DNA of 64,000 bases from Podospora bellae-mahoneyi (lineage: Eukaryota; Ascomycota; Sordariomycetes; Sordariales; Podosporaceae): assembly GCF_035222275.1 (NCBI RefSeq), contig NC_085883.1, positions 62,001 to 126,000 on the forward strand, in the 5' to 3' direction. Below the pieces are notes generated by a model. The model made no database searches, was not told where the DNA came from, and saw only the letters and a list, made by a program, of their open reading frames with translations. The position numbers were made by a program, and so were the translations under genes. Below, in pieces: positions 23,418-34,516 of this stretch; the stretch's first letter is position 1; each line of letters opens with the position of its first letter.

Positions 23418-24101
23418 CTACAATTCAGAGTGAAGTGTGTTGTCACCCTCCCCAACCGCATCATTGCCAGCATCTATCTCTTCTACGACCTCGTGATAGG
23501 GAATCTTTCCATCCTTGAAATAAAAGTCACTGACCAGTGTCCCTTCCGACCACCATGCCGTCTGTTTGCCAAGGGTTCCAACGCTGAAGAAGACATCTCC
23601 TGCCCCTACCCTCAGGCATTTGCCGCTAGGCACTCGCAAATCTCCTGCATTACCGTTAGCGAAAAGGCCATGGTAAGAGTGTGCAAAGAACGTACCAATA
23701 CCTGCACTCATCAAGATCAAGCTCGGCTCCGGAGCCGGATGAGCAGGCATGTAGCTATCCCCATGAAAAATATACTGATATGCTTTGTCAAAACCCCCCT
23801 CCCAGTTCAGCCGAATGGCATTGTCAATATCGATGTCGGTCAAATCCGGATCGACGGTATCGATGGACCAACACTCGAGAGTGTTCTCCCATTCTCCCGT
23901 TGTGGTGTTCTTGGCTTGCGTCAATGCTGGCAGAATCACTTTGTTGGGGTGGGCAGACTTTGGGCAGCGAATCTGGCAGTCGGTGGTCTCGAGACCGTGG
24001 CGGTCGAACTGAGGGACGTGCCGAGTCCCGTGAAGGGCAGCAGCCACCAGGGGGAGGCAGGCAGTGAGGATGGACTGCATCTGGGCGCTTTTGGCAAACA
24101 T
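23418..24101 (-). CDS. small secreted protein, unrecognised
   Basis: Starts with MFAKSAQMQSILTACLPLVA, a plausible signal peptide. The unspliced frame is 227 aa, but a 57-nt segment (23645..23701) has a GTATTG donor, GCTAAC branch site and TGCAG acceptor. Removing it gives 208 aa and joins LILMSAG to DLRVPSGKCLRVG, which reads more naturally. The mature protein has a few Cys, an acidic stretch (DPDLTDIDID), and aromatic residues in the second half (TAWWSEGTLVSDFYF). I know no family for it. Its neighbours, a hydrolase and an FAD oxidase, are also predicted secreted. It may be an orphan secreted protein of the effector or antifungal class, but that is only a guess. Confidence 0.62.
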   Translation of the reverse strand: MFAKSAQMQSILTACLPLVAAALHGTRHVPQFDRHGLETTDCQIRCPKSAHPNKVILPALTQAKNTTTGEWENTLECWSIDTVDPDLTDIDIDNAIRLNWEGGFDKAYQYIFHGDSYMPAHPAPEPSLILMSAGIGTFFAHSYHGLFANGNAGDLRVPSGKCLRVGAGDVFFSVGTLGKQTAWWSEGTLVSDFYFKDGKIPYHEVVEEIDAGNDAVGEGDNTLHSEL

Positions 24102-24610
24102 CGCTGGAATAGTTTGGTAAAGGTCGGTGGTACGTCAGAACAATGACCGAATAGCTGTAGGAAGGGACTGAGACTTGTTCAAAATAGGTCAAGTGGCTTG
24201 CGATTTACAGGCACCAAACTGCGGTTGTGTTTGGATCCTTCGGAGCTTTTGAGTGCCGCATTTATGCATGAGATACGGCTGGTTGATATTTGGAAACCCA
24301 AGTCCTGTATCCAGGGTTTTGGTGAGAAAAGAGTATCGGTGATGGAATTCTCTGTACTCCGGTCCAAATCTGCAGCAGGTCGAGCATCGTATATAAAGTG
24401 GCCCCGGCCAAGAATATGAACGAGAATCATGTTGTTCTGTCGTGTCATGATCAGCACCCTGCCAATCATAACAGTCGGTCTTAATCCCTAATTCCGCTGT
24501 CTTTTTCCTTGGTTTGAGACGGGGTCTTTTTACTACCACTGCATTGTGCAAGGCATTGCGTCAGCGTACCTACCTACCTACCTACCTATTCTTTCATACT
24601 TTTTGCCAAG
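24102..24610. promoter_or_regulatory. divergent promoter of the secreted protein and FAD oxidase
   Basis: 509 bases between two divergently transcribed genes, both with predicted signal peptides. It ends with a TACC tetranucleotide repeat 24 bases before the oxidase ATG. Confidence 0.45.
24567..24586. repeat. (TACC)5 microsatellite
   Basis: Five perfect TACC units immediately upstream of the FAD oxidase start, so probably in its 5' UTR. Related TACC/GGTA motifs recur in many intergenic regions of this window. Confidence 0.9.
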
Positions 24611-26446
24611 ATGGCTCGCTGTCGGGAATTGCTACAGCTCGGTGCAACAGCGGCAGCCCTCTGGGGCTATTCGGTGTTGCCGCTCTCGATGGTTACTGCA
24701 GCGCCAACTCCCGAATGTGTACGTCTGCTTCCGTGCAGCACAGTTCTCGGAGATAGGGGTTAACATCTTTACAGTGCGCACTTCTTGCCCAAGCCTTTCC
24801 TGGTGATGTCTCGCCTCGAGGCACTGATGTGTGGACGTTTGAGAATGAAGACTTCTGGTGTAAGTTTGACTTGGTTGATCTAGCCCCAACCCTTGACCAG
24901 CATATCTGACACTTGTTTCAAGCTGCCACTGAAATTCGTAATCCATCTTGTGTCTTCCTGCCAGACTCAACCGAAAAGGTTGCGCAGGCAGTTGGCCTTT
25001 TTGTGGCCAACGAATGCCGCTTCTCCATCAAGGGAGGAGGCCACAGCGCAATTCCCCAAGCCGCAAACATCGACGATGGTGTTCTCATGCCCATGAAGCT
25101 TCTCAACACGACCGAGGTGGACTTGGAAGCTGGTTCCATACGTGCAGGAATGGGCCTGTTGATGAGAGACATCTACCAAGCCCTTGACCCTCACAATCTG
25201 ACTGCTATGATTGGCCGCTATGAGAAGGTCGGCATGGGCCTCACTGTTGGAGCTGGCATCTCGTACTTCTTCAACCGGGAAGGCTTTGCGGTGGACAATG
25301 TCCTCAACTACGAGGTTGTTCTGGCAAACGGCTCAGTTGTGAACGCCAACCAAACGAGTCACCCCGATCTTTTCAGGGCCCTCAAAGGTGGCAACAACAA
25401 CTTTGGTGTGGTCACGCATGCCACCCTGAGAACAGTGGAGACTGAAGGTGCAGTGTACGGTGGTGTGGTGGTATGTTGAAAACTTGACGCTTTTCATGTC
25501 CAGTGACCCTAATAACGCTCTGCCAGTACTATCCGGAGTCTTCAATTCCCCAAGTGACGGACCAAATTTACGACTACCACACCCGCCAAGCCGTCGAGGA
25601 TACTCTCACCCACGTTCTACCTCAGTATGGCTACAATGGGACGTCAAACGAAACCATCGCATTTTGCCCAGTAATTTACAATCGGGCTGTTGACGAGCTG
25701 CCAGAGATCATGCGCGGATGGGTCGACACACCATACACCCAGAGCACGTTGAAGAAGAGACCATACGCCGATCTAGCGTTTGAACTTCATGACGGTTTCC
25801 CCGATCGTCAAGTCCAAGAGCAGCGTGTCTTCACTGTCTATGCCGATGCCGACTTGTATCGCGACGTGTGGGCCGCATATCACAGCTGGCTCCAACAATG
25901 GCAACACATCCCTGGGCTTTATGGCCTGCATGTTGTGATGCCCATCACTCAGAACTCGCTGGTGGCCAGCTATTCGAAAAGCTCAAATGTCTTGGGGCTG
26001 AATGACAATCTGACCAATAATCAAACTTTGGGAGGTATGACCTGGCTCCTGCTTCGACGAATATTCAGATGTGGTAATGCTGACTTGTGGCAGTGCTGTA
26101 CTTTGGTTTGACAATGGACAGCATGGATGACACGGCCGAAATTCTCCCCGCCCATGCAGAGTTTGTTCAGTCCATGATTGATCTTGCCAAATCGCGAAAC
26201 CTATGGCATCCGTACATGTAAGCTTGTCCTGCCGGCTGTCTACCTAGGTATCTCAAAGATCAATGTGCTGACCTCACCTCTCCCAGCATGTTAACATACT
26301 CTGGCTGGGATCAACCTGCTATCGCAAGCTATGGTCCAGAGAATGTCGCCTTCCTCTACGAGGTACAAGCCGCTTATGACCCAACCCATGTTTTCCAGAG
26401 ATTGGTCCCCGGAGGACAAAAGTTGCCCGAACCTGGGTCTTGGTAG
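24611..26446 (+). CDS. secreted FAD-linked oxidase (BBE/6-hydroxynicotine oxidase family)
   Basis: Six exons: 24611..24718, 24775..24859, 24923..25470, 25527..26034, 26094..26217 and 26287..26446, giving 510 aa. A signal peptide covers about residues 1-30 (a hydrophobic stretch ending TAAPTP). The FAD domain carries KGGGHSAIPQA with His105, the residue that binds FAD covalently through its 8-alpha carbon in this family. The segment that holds the second, cysteinyl, attachment in berberine bridge enzyme reads KVGMGLTVGAGISYFF here, with no Cys, so a single covalent bond is expected. ALKGGNNNFGVV closes the FAD domain, and the C-terminal BBE motif reads AAYDPTHVFQRLVPGGQKL. Members oxidise sugars, alcohols or alkaloid-like compounds using oxygen. 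All joins keep frame. The actual substrate is unknown. Confidence 0.94.
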
Positions 26447-26949
26447 ACATAGCCATCAGCATGGAGAACCGGTAGGATATAGTTGGACGTTCGGAATCTG
26501 TATCTTAATTTTATCGTCTTCCCCGCTAGACAAGAATAGAGACGGACATGCCTTCATTGGCAGGCATTAGACACGGCCGTTCGCCATTGATTTTGATGTT
26601 TGTGGTGGCTTGATCAATGACAGCGCTGGTTACTGGCAATTTCAAATGGACACTGACGTCGGAGAGTGAAAGGGAGGCACACGGTCTCTCGGGTGATCCG
26701 ATCTGATCATGCGATAAGGACATGACCCGAGTGTTTCTGACGGCCAGCACCTCCACTTTGACGCTGACGATACGTCACAGCACCGTAACAACGCGCCGAG
26801 TCAAAGCGTCCACAGATGTATAATTTTGCCAGTTCTCTCCCGGCAGCCTCTTGACGTTGACTTTCCTTCTGTCACCACACCATCCTGTCGTGGTAGCTAC
26901 TTACTCAAATCAGGCTCATTCTCAAATCAGATCTGCAAAACGAACCAAA
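26447..26949. other. intergenic spacer
   Basis: 3' flank of the FAD oxidase and promoter of the next gene. Nothing distinct is recognised. Confidence 0.4.
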
Positions 26950-27611
26950 ATGCCAATTCCCAAGCCTCAAGTTCTGCGAACCTTCTACCGATCCTCATCG
27001 GCTCGCTATGTTTCCTCCACCCCCGCCCGGTTGGCTACCGCAACCTCTCCATCCTCGCGATCCAACATCAATGACCCTCGTGGCGGAGCTCCAGTCGACG
27101 ACATTGATCTCGTCTTCGACTACCCGACCTCGCAACAGGCCTCCCCGTCGACGAGCCCTCCCTCCCTCGAGTCCTCAGGTTTGAGTGCTTCCAGCATTTC
27201 GGGAGGCGCGTACACGGGTCGCGGGTTCGATATGGACGAGACTATCATGTCGGCCCAGGAGACGGTAGGGCAGGTAAAGGACAAGATGGGCGATGTGATG
27301 CATACCAGCAAGGCGACCATCAAGAGAGTCGACAAGGAGATGGGTTATCCAGATAATAACGTAATGTAAGTCGGGTGTTCTGTGGAAAGGTGATTGTGGC
27401 GATGCTGATGTGTGATAGCTATGCCGGTCTGGGAGCTCTTGGACTTGCAGCACTGTATGTTACCCTCCGTGAACCTGGCGTCACGGAGGAGGTACGTCGA
27501 CGGGATCCCACCCTAGATGCTCGACGCGGCATGCACAACGTCAAGCATGACTTGCCCGCCCACGCGCCGTTGGAGAACAAGGTGGAGAAGATGATCGGCC
27601 GTACTGGTTAA
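26950..27611 (+). CDS. small mitochondrial membrane-associated protein, unrecognised
   Basis: Exons 26950..27365 and 27419..27611 (53-nt intron), 202 aa. The N-terminus (MPIPKPQVLRTFYRSSSARY) is basic and Ser-rich, as in mitochondrial presequences. An acidic, Ser/Pro-rich linker follows. A predicted amphipathic stretch (SAQETVGQVKDKMGDVMHTS) comes next, then one hydrophobic segment made by splicing (YAGLGALGLAALYVTL), then a charged C-terminus. I do not recognise the family. A single-span mitochondrial inner-membrane or matrix-side protein is the most likely reading. It is convergent with RNase H1, whose stop is about 180 bases away. Confidence 0.75.
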
Positions 27612-27789
27612 TACTGTCAGCCATGTTTGGTGCAAAGACTGCAATGTTCATGGGAGGAAATGGGCGAGACCAAAAGTGAGCTGCCGCGAAGGCCAGTCTG
27701 TATGTAAACTGGAGCGCAAAGAAACGTACCGCAAACCCTTCCGACAGTACTTTGGCAGGCAACTGTGGTCTCGCGCATGATGGATGCAT

Positions 27790-28787
27790 TCATTCCCCAA
27801 GGCCCTTTTCGTCGAGGGCTGGCAGTTGGGCTCCCAGAACAGCCAGCCTGTCGGCTTGATCATTGCCATAATCCCCAGAGTGTCCAACAACTTTGGTCAA
27901 GATGGTAATGGTCCCCTTTGCCTCCCGATCCTCCATCAGGTCCCGGATAGCTTTGACCAGGTCGGCGTTTTTGACAGGGGTACCACCTGCTGTTTTCCAC
28001 CCTTTCTTCACCCAAGAGACATACCACTTGGTGACGCAGTCGATTGAATACTGGCTATCAGTACGAATTTCGATGGGCGAATCAAGGTCGACGAGCTGAA
28101 GAGCTCGAAGGATGGCTGTGAGCTCTGCACGCTGATTCGTTTGTAGTGGGCCGGCGAGGCGCTCCGAGACGTTGCGTGGGTCGTCTGCACCGAACCAAAC
28201 ACCAACTCCGCCGCAAGCGCCTGCTTTTCCGTTACCAGGCGCCGCGCCGTCTGTGTATACCATCGTTATCTTACCGTCAGTGCTGGGCGCCTTTGACTTT
28301 TTCCTGGATAGCACAACCTCCTCCTCCTCCTCATCGATCTCAAGCCCACGTTTGCGTGTGGGCTGAGATTTAGCAGACGGAGCTTGGTTGGATCCAGCTG
28401 GGTAGGCCCCGAGGTAATCCTCCGCCTCAGCACGCGTGTCGAACTTTCGAAAGACTGGTCTCGTGAACCCAGTCGTTTGCATCTGCGCGCTGTCCCAATC
28501 TGTGTATACACCGGGCTTGTGTCCCCGAGCCACCGCATAGAACCGAGTGATTTTACCGGGGGCCGCAGGCGCACCATTCACCCATGCTGCTGCTTCATCG
28601 CGCGAGAGGAAGCTCTTGTCTGGTGAACCTGGGGATTAGTAAGGCAGATGGGGTGATCTGGACGTTGAAGAAGCTTACGGACAGCACCACTAACGGCGAT
28701 CACCTTTTGGCATTCTTCCCACGACTCGTAAACACCAGGCTCGATGCCGACTCGGACACCGTAGAACTTCTTGGGTTTGGGTGGCAT
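27790..28787 (-). CDS. RNH1: ribonuclease H1 with two hybrid-binding domains
   Basis: Degrades the RNA strand of RNA/DNA hybrids. Exons 28679..28787 and 27790..28628 (50-nt intron) give 315 aa. Two viroplasmin-like hybrid-binding domains are visible: one begins MPPKPKKFYGVRVGIEPGVY and spans the intron, and the other starts ITRFYAVARGHKPGVY near residue 63. An acidic/basic linker (EIDEEEEE, then RKKSK, a possible nuclear signal) leads to the catalytic domain. The four metal-binding acidic residues are seen in VYTDGAA, RAELTAI, RTDSQYS and GNDQADRL. The length fits two-domain fungal RNase H1. It is transcribed toward the mitochondrial protein gene. Confidence 0.95.
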
Positions 28788-30702
28788 TCTGAAGCAAGCT
28801 ATTGCGATGGGTGGCGGATGCAAACGAATCAAGGCCGCCAACAGTCTGGTGCGATATCTGGCTTCGGACCCGCGATTGCGAGTCAGAAATGCGAGGTTTG
28901 GCAGAGTGGTATCAGCATTAACTGAGTGTCCTGGATAAGGTAGGTACGTGAGGCTCGCCGTCAAATTGCTGCCTGCCTATACTAGACGGGGTGGCTTGGA
29001 AGCGCGACGCGGCACGGGGTCACGGGACGATAAGTGGAAGATACCGCAAGCGATAAGAGACAACAGACTTTCTGCTTACCTAATTATCGTTCCATATTAC
29101 CAAAGTAAACTTTATTTGATCTTTACTCCACCACAGGCATACTGTGGAGGGAGCACATATGGATCATTCTCAGCCCTAGTATACCATGTTAAGTACCTAG
29201 TATTATAACCTCAATACCCCGAGCAGTCTTAAGCTAGTACCGTTCCTGTATGCCTGAATTGAGAGAGGGGCTAAAAGCTACTCATGTAAAGCGCAAAAGA
29301 TTTACTCGGCAAACAAAAAGACTAGACGTGAATCCGCGATTTAGACGCATGACCTACCAGACTGCAGCCGGTTGCTCCACCCCCAGTAAGCTACTCGTCC
29401 TTGGCTAGCTAGTATCTTGTTCGATGGAATACTCGCAGCAACAATCAAGTCTAGAAGGAGACCTATTCCGAGGTTGATATTTACCTGTGCAGCATCCATT
29501 AGTACTGCCCGCAAGATGAACTCATTGTGCGCAATGTCTCTCGACAAGGTCCTGCCATGCGTCCTCCAATGGTCATGTCAGATAGGATCATCGTGAAGGC
29601 GACGGGGGTGGTTGCAATGCAAGTATGGAACGTAGGCGTCTTGGTCGGATTGTCTTCCATCGGGCATGGCTATGTGGATCGGCGCTTCAATATGTCGAAA
29701 GGGCGTTTTCAGGCGTCTGAGAGCAACAGAATGACTTCACGGTGCAGGTTCGGGGCAATTTATATCCTTTAGTGCCAGGCAATAACCTAGATGGGGTCCC
29801 TTGAGACCTTGCACCGTATCTCGGACGTGACATCAAAGACCCGTCCAATCTTCTGCAATGTAAGACGGGCTTCAAACAGGTCATATTCATATCTCTTCAT
29901 CCGTCTTATCTCTACACCTTCATGCATGCAGCTCATGGGACTGGACTTGGCTGCAGCCGATGTGCTTGAACGGCGAACCTCGCAAGAAACTGAATACTAC
30001 TCGGTGGGCGGGTGTCCGTTTGCCAACGGCACCCCCGTGAAGGGGATTAAACGGTGGAACAACGCGAGTCATTGCAACAATGGCATCATTCGACAACGGG
30101 GACATATTGTGGTCCGTACCTCCAATGAAAGTTGATTTCATATCTGCGCTACACGACTAGTCATGGGCATTATGAGGCGACAGCCCAAGCTGGGCCATCT
30201 GTCCGCAAAGCAGAGATGAGAATGGCGGCAGAAAGGGCTCGCTCCACTGGCTATCATATCTCTTTGCCTTAGTTCGCGGTTTCATGCCCGGATGAATCTC
30301 CAGTGTTGACATTCGTCCTGTAAAGAGGCTCTGGATCATCCACCACACAAACTCGAGTGAAATCTCGAAAGGACAAGATCGGCATGTTGATAACACAGCA
30401 CCAGGGACGGGGCAGACTTTGCATGAGATTCGGCAGGTATAACAAGGTTACGGCGCAGGTCCGTCGGGACCGGAGTACGGCAAGGTGGGAGGGTGGCATC
30501 GAGATGGACCAGGGGAAGGTCCGTGCCGCCAGAGGCTGGTATAAGGAACGTATTTGAGATTGACTTCAATCACTCGTTTCAGGGCACGTCCGAGAATACG
30601 CGTGCCATCTCATCCAATCTTGACATAACACCTTCCAAGCCCTTCTGATACTTGGCGTTAGAAAAGCGGGCGTTATCTTTTGATTCCCAAAACAGCGACA
30701 GC
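28788..30702. other. 1.9 kb gene-poor region
   Basis: Holds the RNase H1 promoter with an AGGTAGGTACGTGAGG element near 28939. Several frames of 60-110 codons occur on both strands, but none has motifs or splice support. Start of a gene-poor interval reaching 39.8 kb. Confidence 0.4.
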
Positions 30703-31651
30703 ATGTCCTCGTCCACGTCCGTCCCGATAACATCAACAAGGCCTGTGTGGCTAGTGACCGGCGCATCTTCTGGACTCGGTCTAGAGGTGGCAATTGAGGC
30801 AGCAAAACTGGCGACGGTTGTTGCTATTGGTCGGGATCATCACGGACTTGAACTCGCAGCGAACGCAGGATGTCGCACGGTTGAGTTAGACCTGCGTGCC
30901 TCGGCTGAGCACGTTTCCTCTGTCATTGCCGACATCATCAAGACAGCGGGCCGAGTGGACGTTTTGGTGAATGCGGCTGGTTATATCCTTGAAGGTGCAG
31001 TGGAAGAGACAAGGTCCGTTTTTATCAGCCTGGCCCCTGTTCGGCCCCCTTTTACCCCTCTTCGTCCTTTTTTGTCCGATGCTGACAGCAGACAGTGATG
31101 CTGAGCTTGAAGATATCTTCCACACCAACGTTTTTGCCCCCATTCGTCTCGCGCGTGCAGTGCTCCCCCACATGCGGCGTACAGGGGCTGGTGTCATCTT
31201 CAACGTGGCCGGAATCGGCGGATTCAGTGGCAGTCCAAATGCAGGAGCATATTGCTCTTCCAAAGCAGCATTGGCTACGTTCACTGAGGCTCTGCAGAGA
31301 GAGACGGGCCCATTGGGGATTCGTGTGTGCCTAGTTCAGCTTGGACATTTTAGAACTGCATTCTTGAAAGCCGGACACAGGCTTCACACTGCGCTGCGCA
31401 TTGTTGACTACGACCCAGTGCTAGACCCACTGCGGAAGGCTTTCAACGGATTGGACGGACACCAACCCGGTGACCCTGGGAAGGCCGCAAGAGCGTTGGT
31501 CCACATTGCAAGCTCAGATGCAGATAGCATTCCTACGCTGCTCGCCCTGGGGTCCGACGTAGTTCCTGCGGAGTTGAGTGCCCACGAAGCCAAACGACAA
31601 GCATTCTTGGCACACGATACCTGGACCAACAGCATGGGGTTTGACGCCTGA
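30703..31651 (+). CDS. short-chain dehydrogenase/reductase lacking the usual catalytic Ser
   Basis: Exons 30703..31013 and 31096..31651 (82-nt intron), 288 aa. The Rossmann motif TGASSGLG lies at residues 19-26, NAAG follows near residue 90, and the active-site YCSSK has Tyr156 and Lys160. The classical fold and C-terminal region (PGDPGKAARALVHIASS) are intact. The position that normally holds the catalytic Ser, 13 residues before the Tyr, is Gly143 in FNVAGIGGFSGSPNAGAY. The preceding residue is Ala. The enzyme may be inactive, use an altered mechanism, or act by binding only. The donor is a weak GTCCGT, but it gives the only join that keeps the fold. It stands alone in a gene-poor interval. 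Substrate unknown; NAD(P) dependence is inferred from the family. Confidence 0.88.
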
Positions 31652-34516
31652 GTTGACATGTGCGGCGGAAAAAGGGTGGGGGTTCGATGATGGGCAATCT
31701 GAACTCCGTTGTATAGATATAGGCATCTCTTTAATGTAGTGCAATTCGTCCTGATCGGTTCCCTGCACAGGCAATACTGCCTGCCCAAGAAAGATCTATC
31801 GTTCAGGCTGTGAACCCCCCATTGCCTCGGTAATAAGCGCTCGAGAAAAGGTAGCCCCACACAACCATACGGATCGATAGCGCATGCAGAATATCAGTAG
31901 TGTGGGAACGTCGGAGACCACTTACTGTGCCTACACACCAGACCTTTCCAAGTCGAAAGAAGATTTCTCCTTGAAGTGTTGTTTGTCAACATCCAGCGTG
32001 TGCTGCTCTCTCGCATCCTCTCAAACCACCGTGTTCACTCACGAGGGCCTCTTCGGGGTTCTGCGGGTATGCATTTTTAGCGCGCTCGGCTCGGACTGGC
32101 AAAGAGCGCTATTCCTCGATACCCGTTGCGGCCCGCTCAGATTGCTCGCCGTTTTGATCTGCGCTAACTTTGCGCCACGCCGATGTGATTCAAGGGTGGG
32201 AGGATTGACGTGATGCGTGAATGAAAATGCTGTACAGAAGCGATGGCAACCATGTTTCCCACAGCAGATCCGGTTTTCGACCAGATTGCTTTCTGCGCTC
32301 TGCATTGCGAGTCTTTCCACGCCCAATCGTGCCCTGTGGTTTAGCGAAAGTCAGATCACTTCCAAGCCACTTGCGTACGCCGAGGGGCCGGGAGGAATAC
32401 CCTGACCCACGTTGCCTGCCTGTGCCTCTGGAAAAGCTTCGCCAAACTGAGCTTCTGTTTTGAGCCTTTTTGACAGCCTCGTTGCGACGTGCCAGACTGG
32501 TCAAGACCATGGTAACGCCAGTATAGGCTACCAGTGCGCGCTTTGATCCGCCTTTGTCAGCCATTTCGGCAGCATTGCTCGCCGACATTGGGATCACGCG
32601 CCTCTGTCTGCAGATGACAGCCAACCGCCAGCTTCGGAGCCCAATGGGAGGAGAGGCCCACGCCAAACGGTCCAGGCGAGCAAGTAAATATCGTGAGATG
32701 ACGGCACACAGAACACGTCCGCATCCTGATGACCTTACAGTACTGGACAAAAAACGAGAAATGAATCAAGGGTTGATTCTCATCATTCGTGGTCTGACCA
32801 ATGACCCACATAGCCATGAAATCCTCCGAAGGCGGGCGTTCCAAGGATGGAAGCAATGAACCAGGACCCTACTGCCCTCGGAGTAAGCACGCATCTCCAG
32901 ATCCGTTTGTCGGCCAAAGCTTACGCCGAGCGTTAAGGACTCTGCCTCAAACTCCAGAAGTTGTTCGAGCAGTCTTTTGCTGCACATCACTGCTGCTAGT
33001 AGCAAAATCACCAAGCAATTCCATGCAGGCTCATTCTGTATTTCAACCCCCCCACACACACCGCAAAGTGCTTCAGTCAGGACAGCTTGTCATGCCAGGA
33101 GCCAACGACAACTGAAAGCTGCCAGGGTAATGCAGTAGCGCGCCGCCTCCAAAGCACCCCTGCAAATGGCGTCGACGAGCTGTCGCCTCAGCTCCCTTCC
33201 CCCCACACCTTGATGGCTCTGGTCCTGTTCCCCTATCGCCAGCTCATTCGGACATTACTGAGGCGACAGTCGGAGTTTGTAACCGAACTCTACATCTTTT
33301 AAGTCCTATCTCTGGTATCTGCACTGCTCTTTCCTGAGCTGGCAAGTCGAACGATGCTCGTTGAGCGTACTTACGCCCATCCCCCACAGCCATTAATCAC
33401 CATCTGATGAACGGAATTGCAATTGCCACATGGGCAAGTGGGTTAACTTTTGTCCCAAGACACTGAGAACGGCAACTGCTACAATATCTCCGTAGCTATT
33501 GTCTCGACTTTCTGTTCGGTGATCTGTTACAACGGTTCATGATGGACAGGACGGAAGTTGCCGACGTCGCAACCCAGGACAGGAATCAAGCTTCCTCCCA
33601 TCTTCTGTCATTCGTGCGCCACGAGCTGTATGGTACGTCATTCCCCGCGTTCAAGTCAAATAAAGGATGCTCGGAGCCTCAGGAGACGCATGGAAAGTCT
33701 GCATCTCACACGATCCTGACACCATGCAACTTGACCCGGCTTCTACCCGCGATCAATACGATAGGCAGGATTTCACCAAATATGGAGACAAGTTTGGTTC
33801 GTCGACGGAAAAAGGAGGGTGACATGGCAGGTTCGGTAAGATGATATTTGCTAAGATGTTCGGTTAGGCTGTTACAACCCCGAACGCCTACAGTGTTGTG
33901 TGGAACAGGCCCGTAGGGAAGGTATGCTTAAAGCTTGAGCTGGTGATCGACACGTTAAGGAAACCTGGCAGAGGTGTATTCAGGGCTGGCGCTAACCTCC
34001 GTGACCGGCGTTTTGTCATGCCCTCAAATCCATGGTTAATGGTTAGGGGATTAAGTGTAACCCAGCCCAACGTATGACCGTTTTTCCATCCATTCTGGCC
34101 ACCAAGTGGTGTTGCGGCACTCCCCCTCCGACAATCTTAGCCCTTCTCGAGTACGTCCCTCCCTTGTAGATTTATCCCTGTTTGGTTTCCCGCCACACCT
34201 ACCTGGATGAGGCAACGTGGGTTACACTGCACGATATGCACCTCTACCGTATCAGCAACATGGAGTGGCAGGGTGGAACTTCAAACAACATGAATGTCCC
34301 ATACATAAGTAGCAGCCTCCGGTACGCTGGAGACCTGGAACAAAAACCTGATATTTTGAGACGACGAGCAATCCAGTGTTTAGTCCGATCTCTTCAATCA
34401 GACTGCCCAAATCCGACCCGACTTGGAATAGCTGTTTTCCGCTGCTCTTTGTGACCCTCACGCCAACCGGAACATCCCTGGACACAGATCGACACCGAGG
34501 CCCGACAAGAGCAAGA
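31652..34516. other. 2.9 kb gene-poor region
   Basis: Between the SDR and Myb genes. The longest open frame (32190..32750, minus, 186 codons) is Arg/Ser-rich with no motif and I do not accept it. No mobile element ends or RNA genes are recognised. Confidence 0.4.

Noticed and set aside
29791-30135. Plus-strand frame of 114 codons as a small gene
   Set aside because: No family resemblance and no supporting splice or start context.
32190-32750. Minus-strand open frame of 186 codons in the gene-poor region
   Set aside because: Arg/Ser-rich, no motif, no splice context, and an overlapping plus-strand frame of similar quality.
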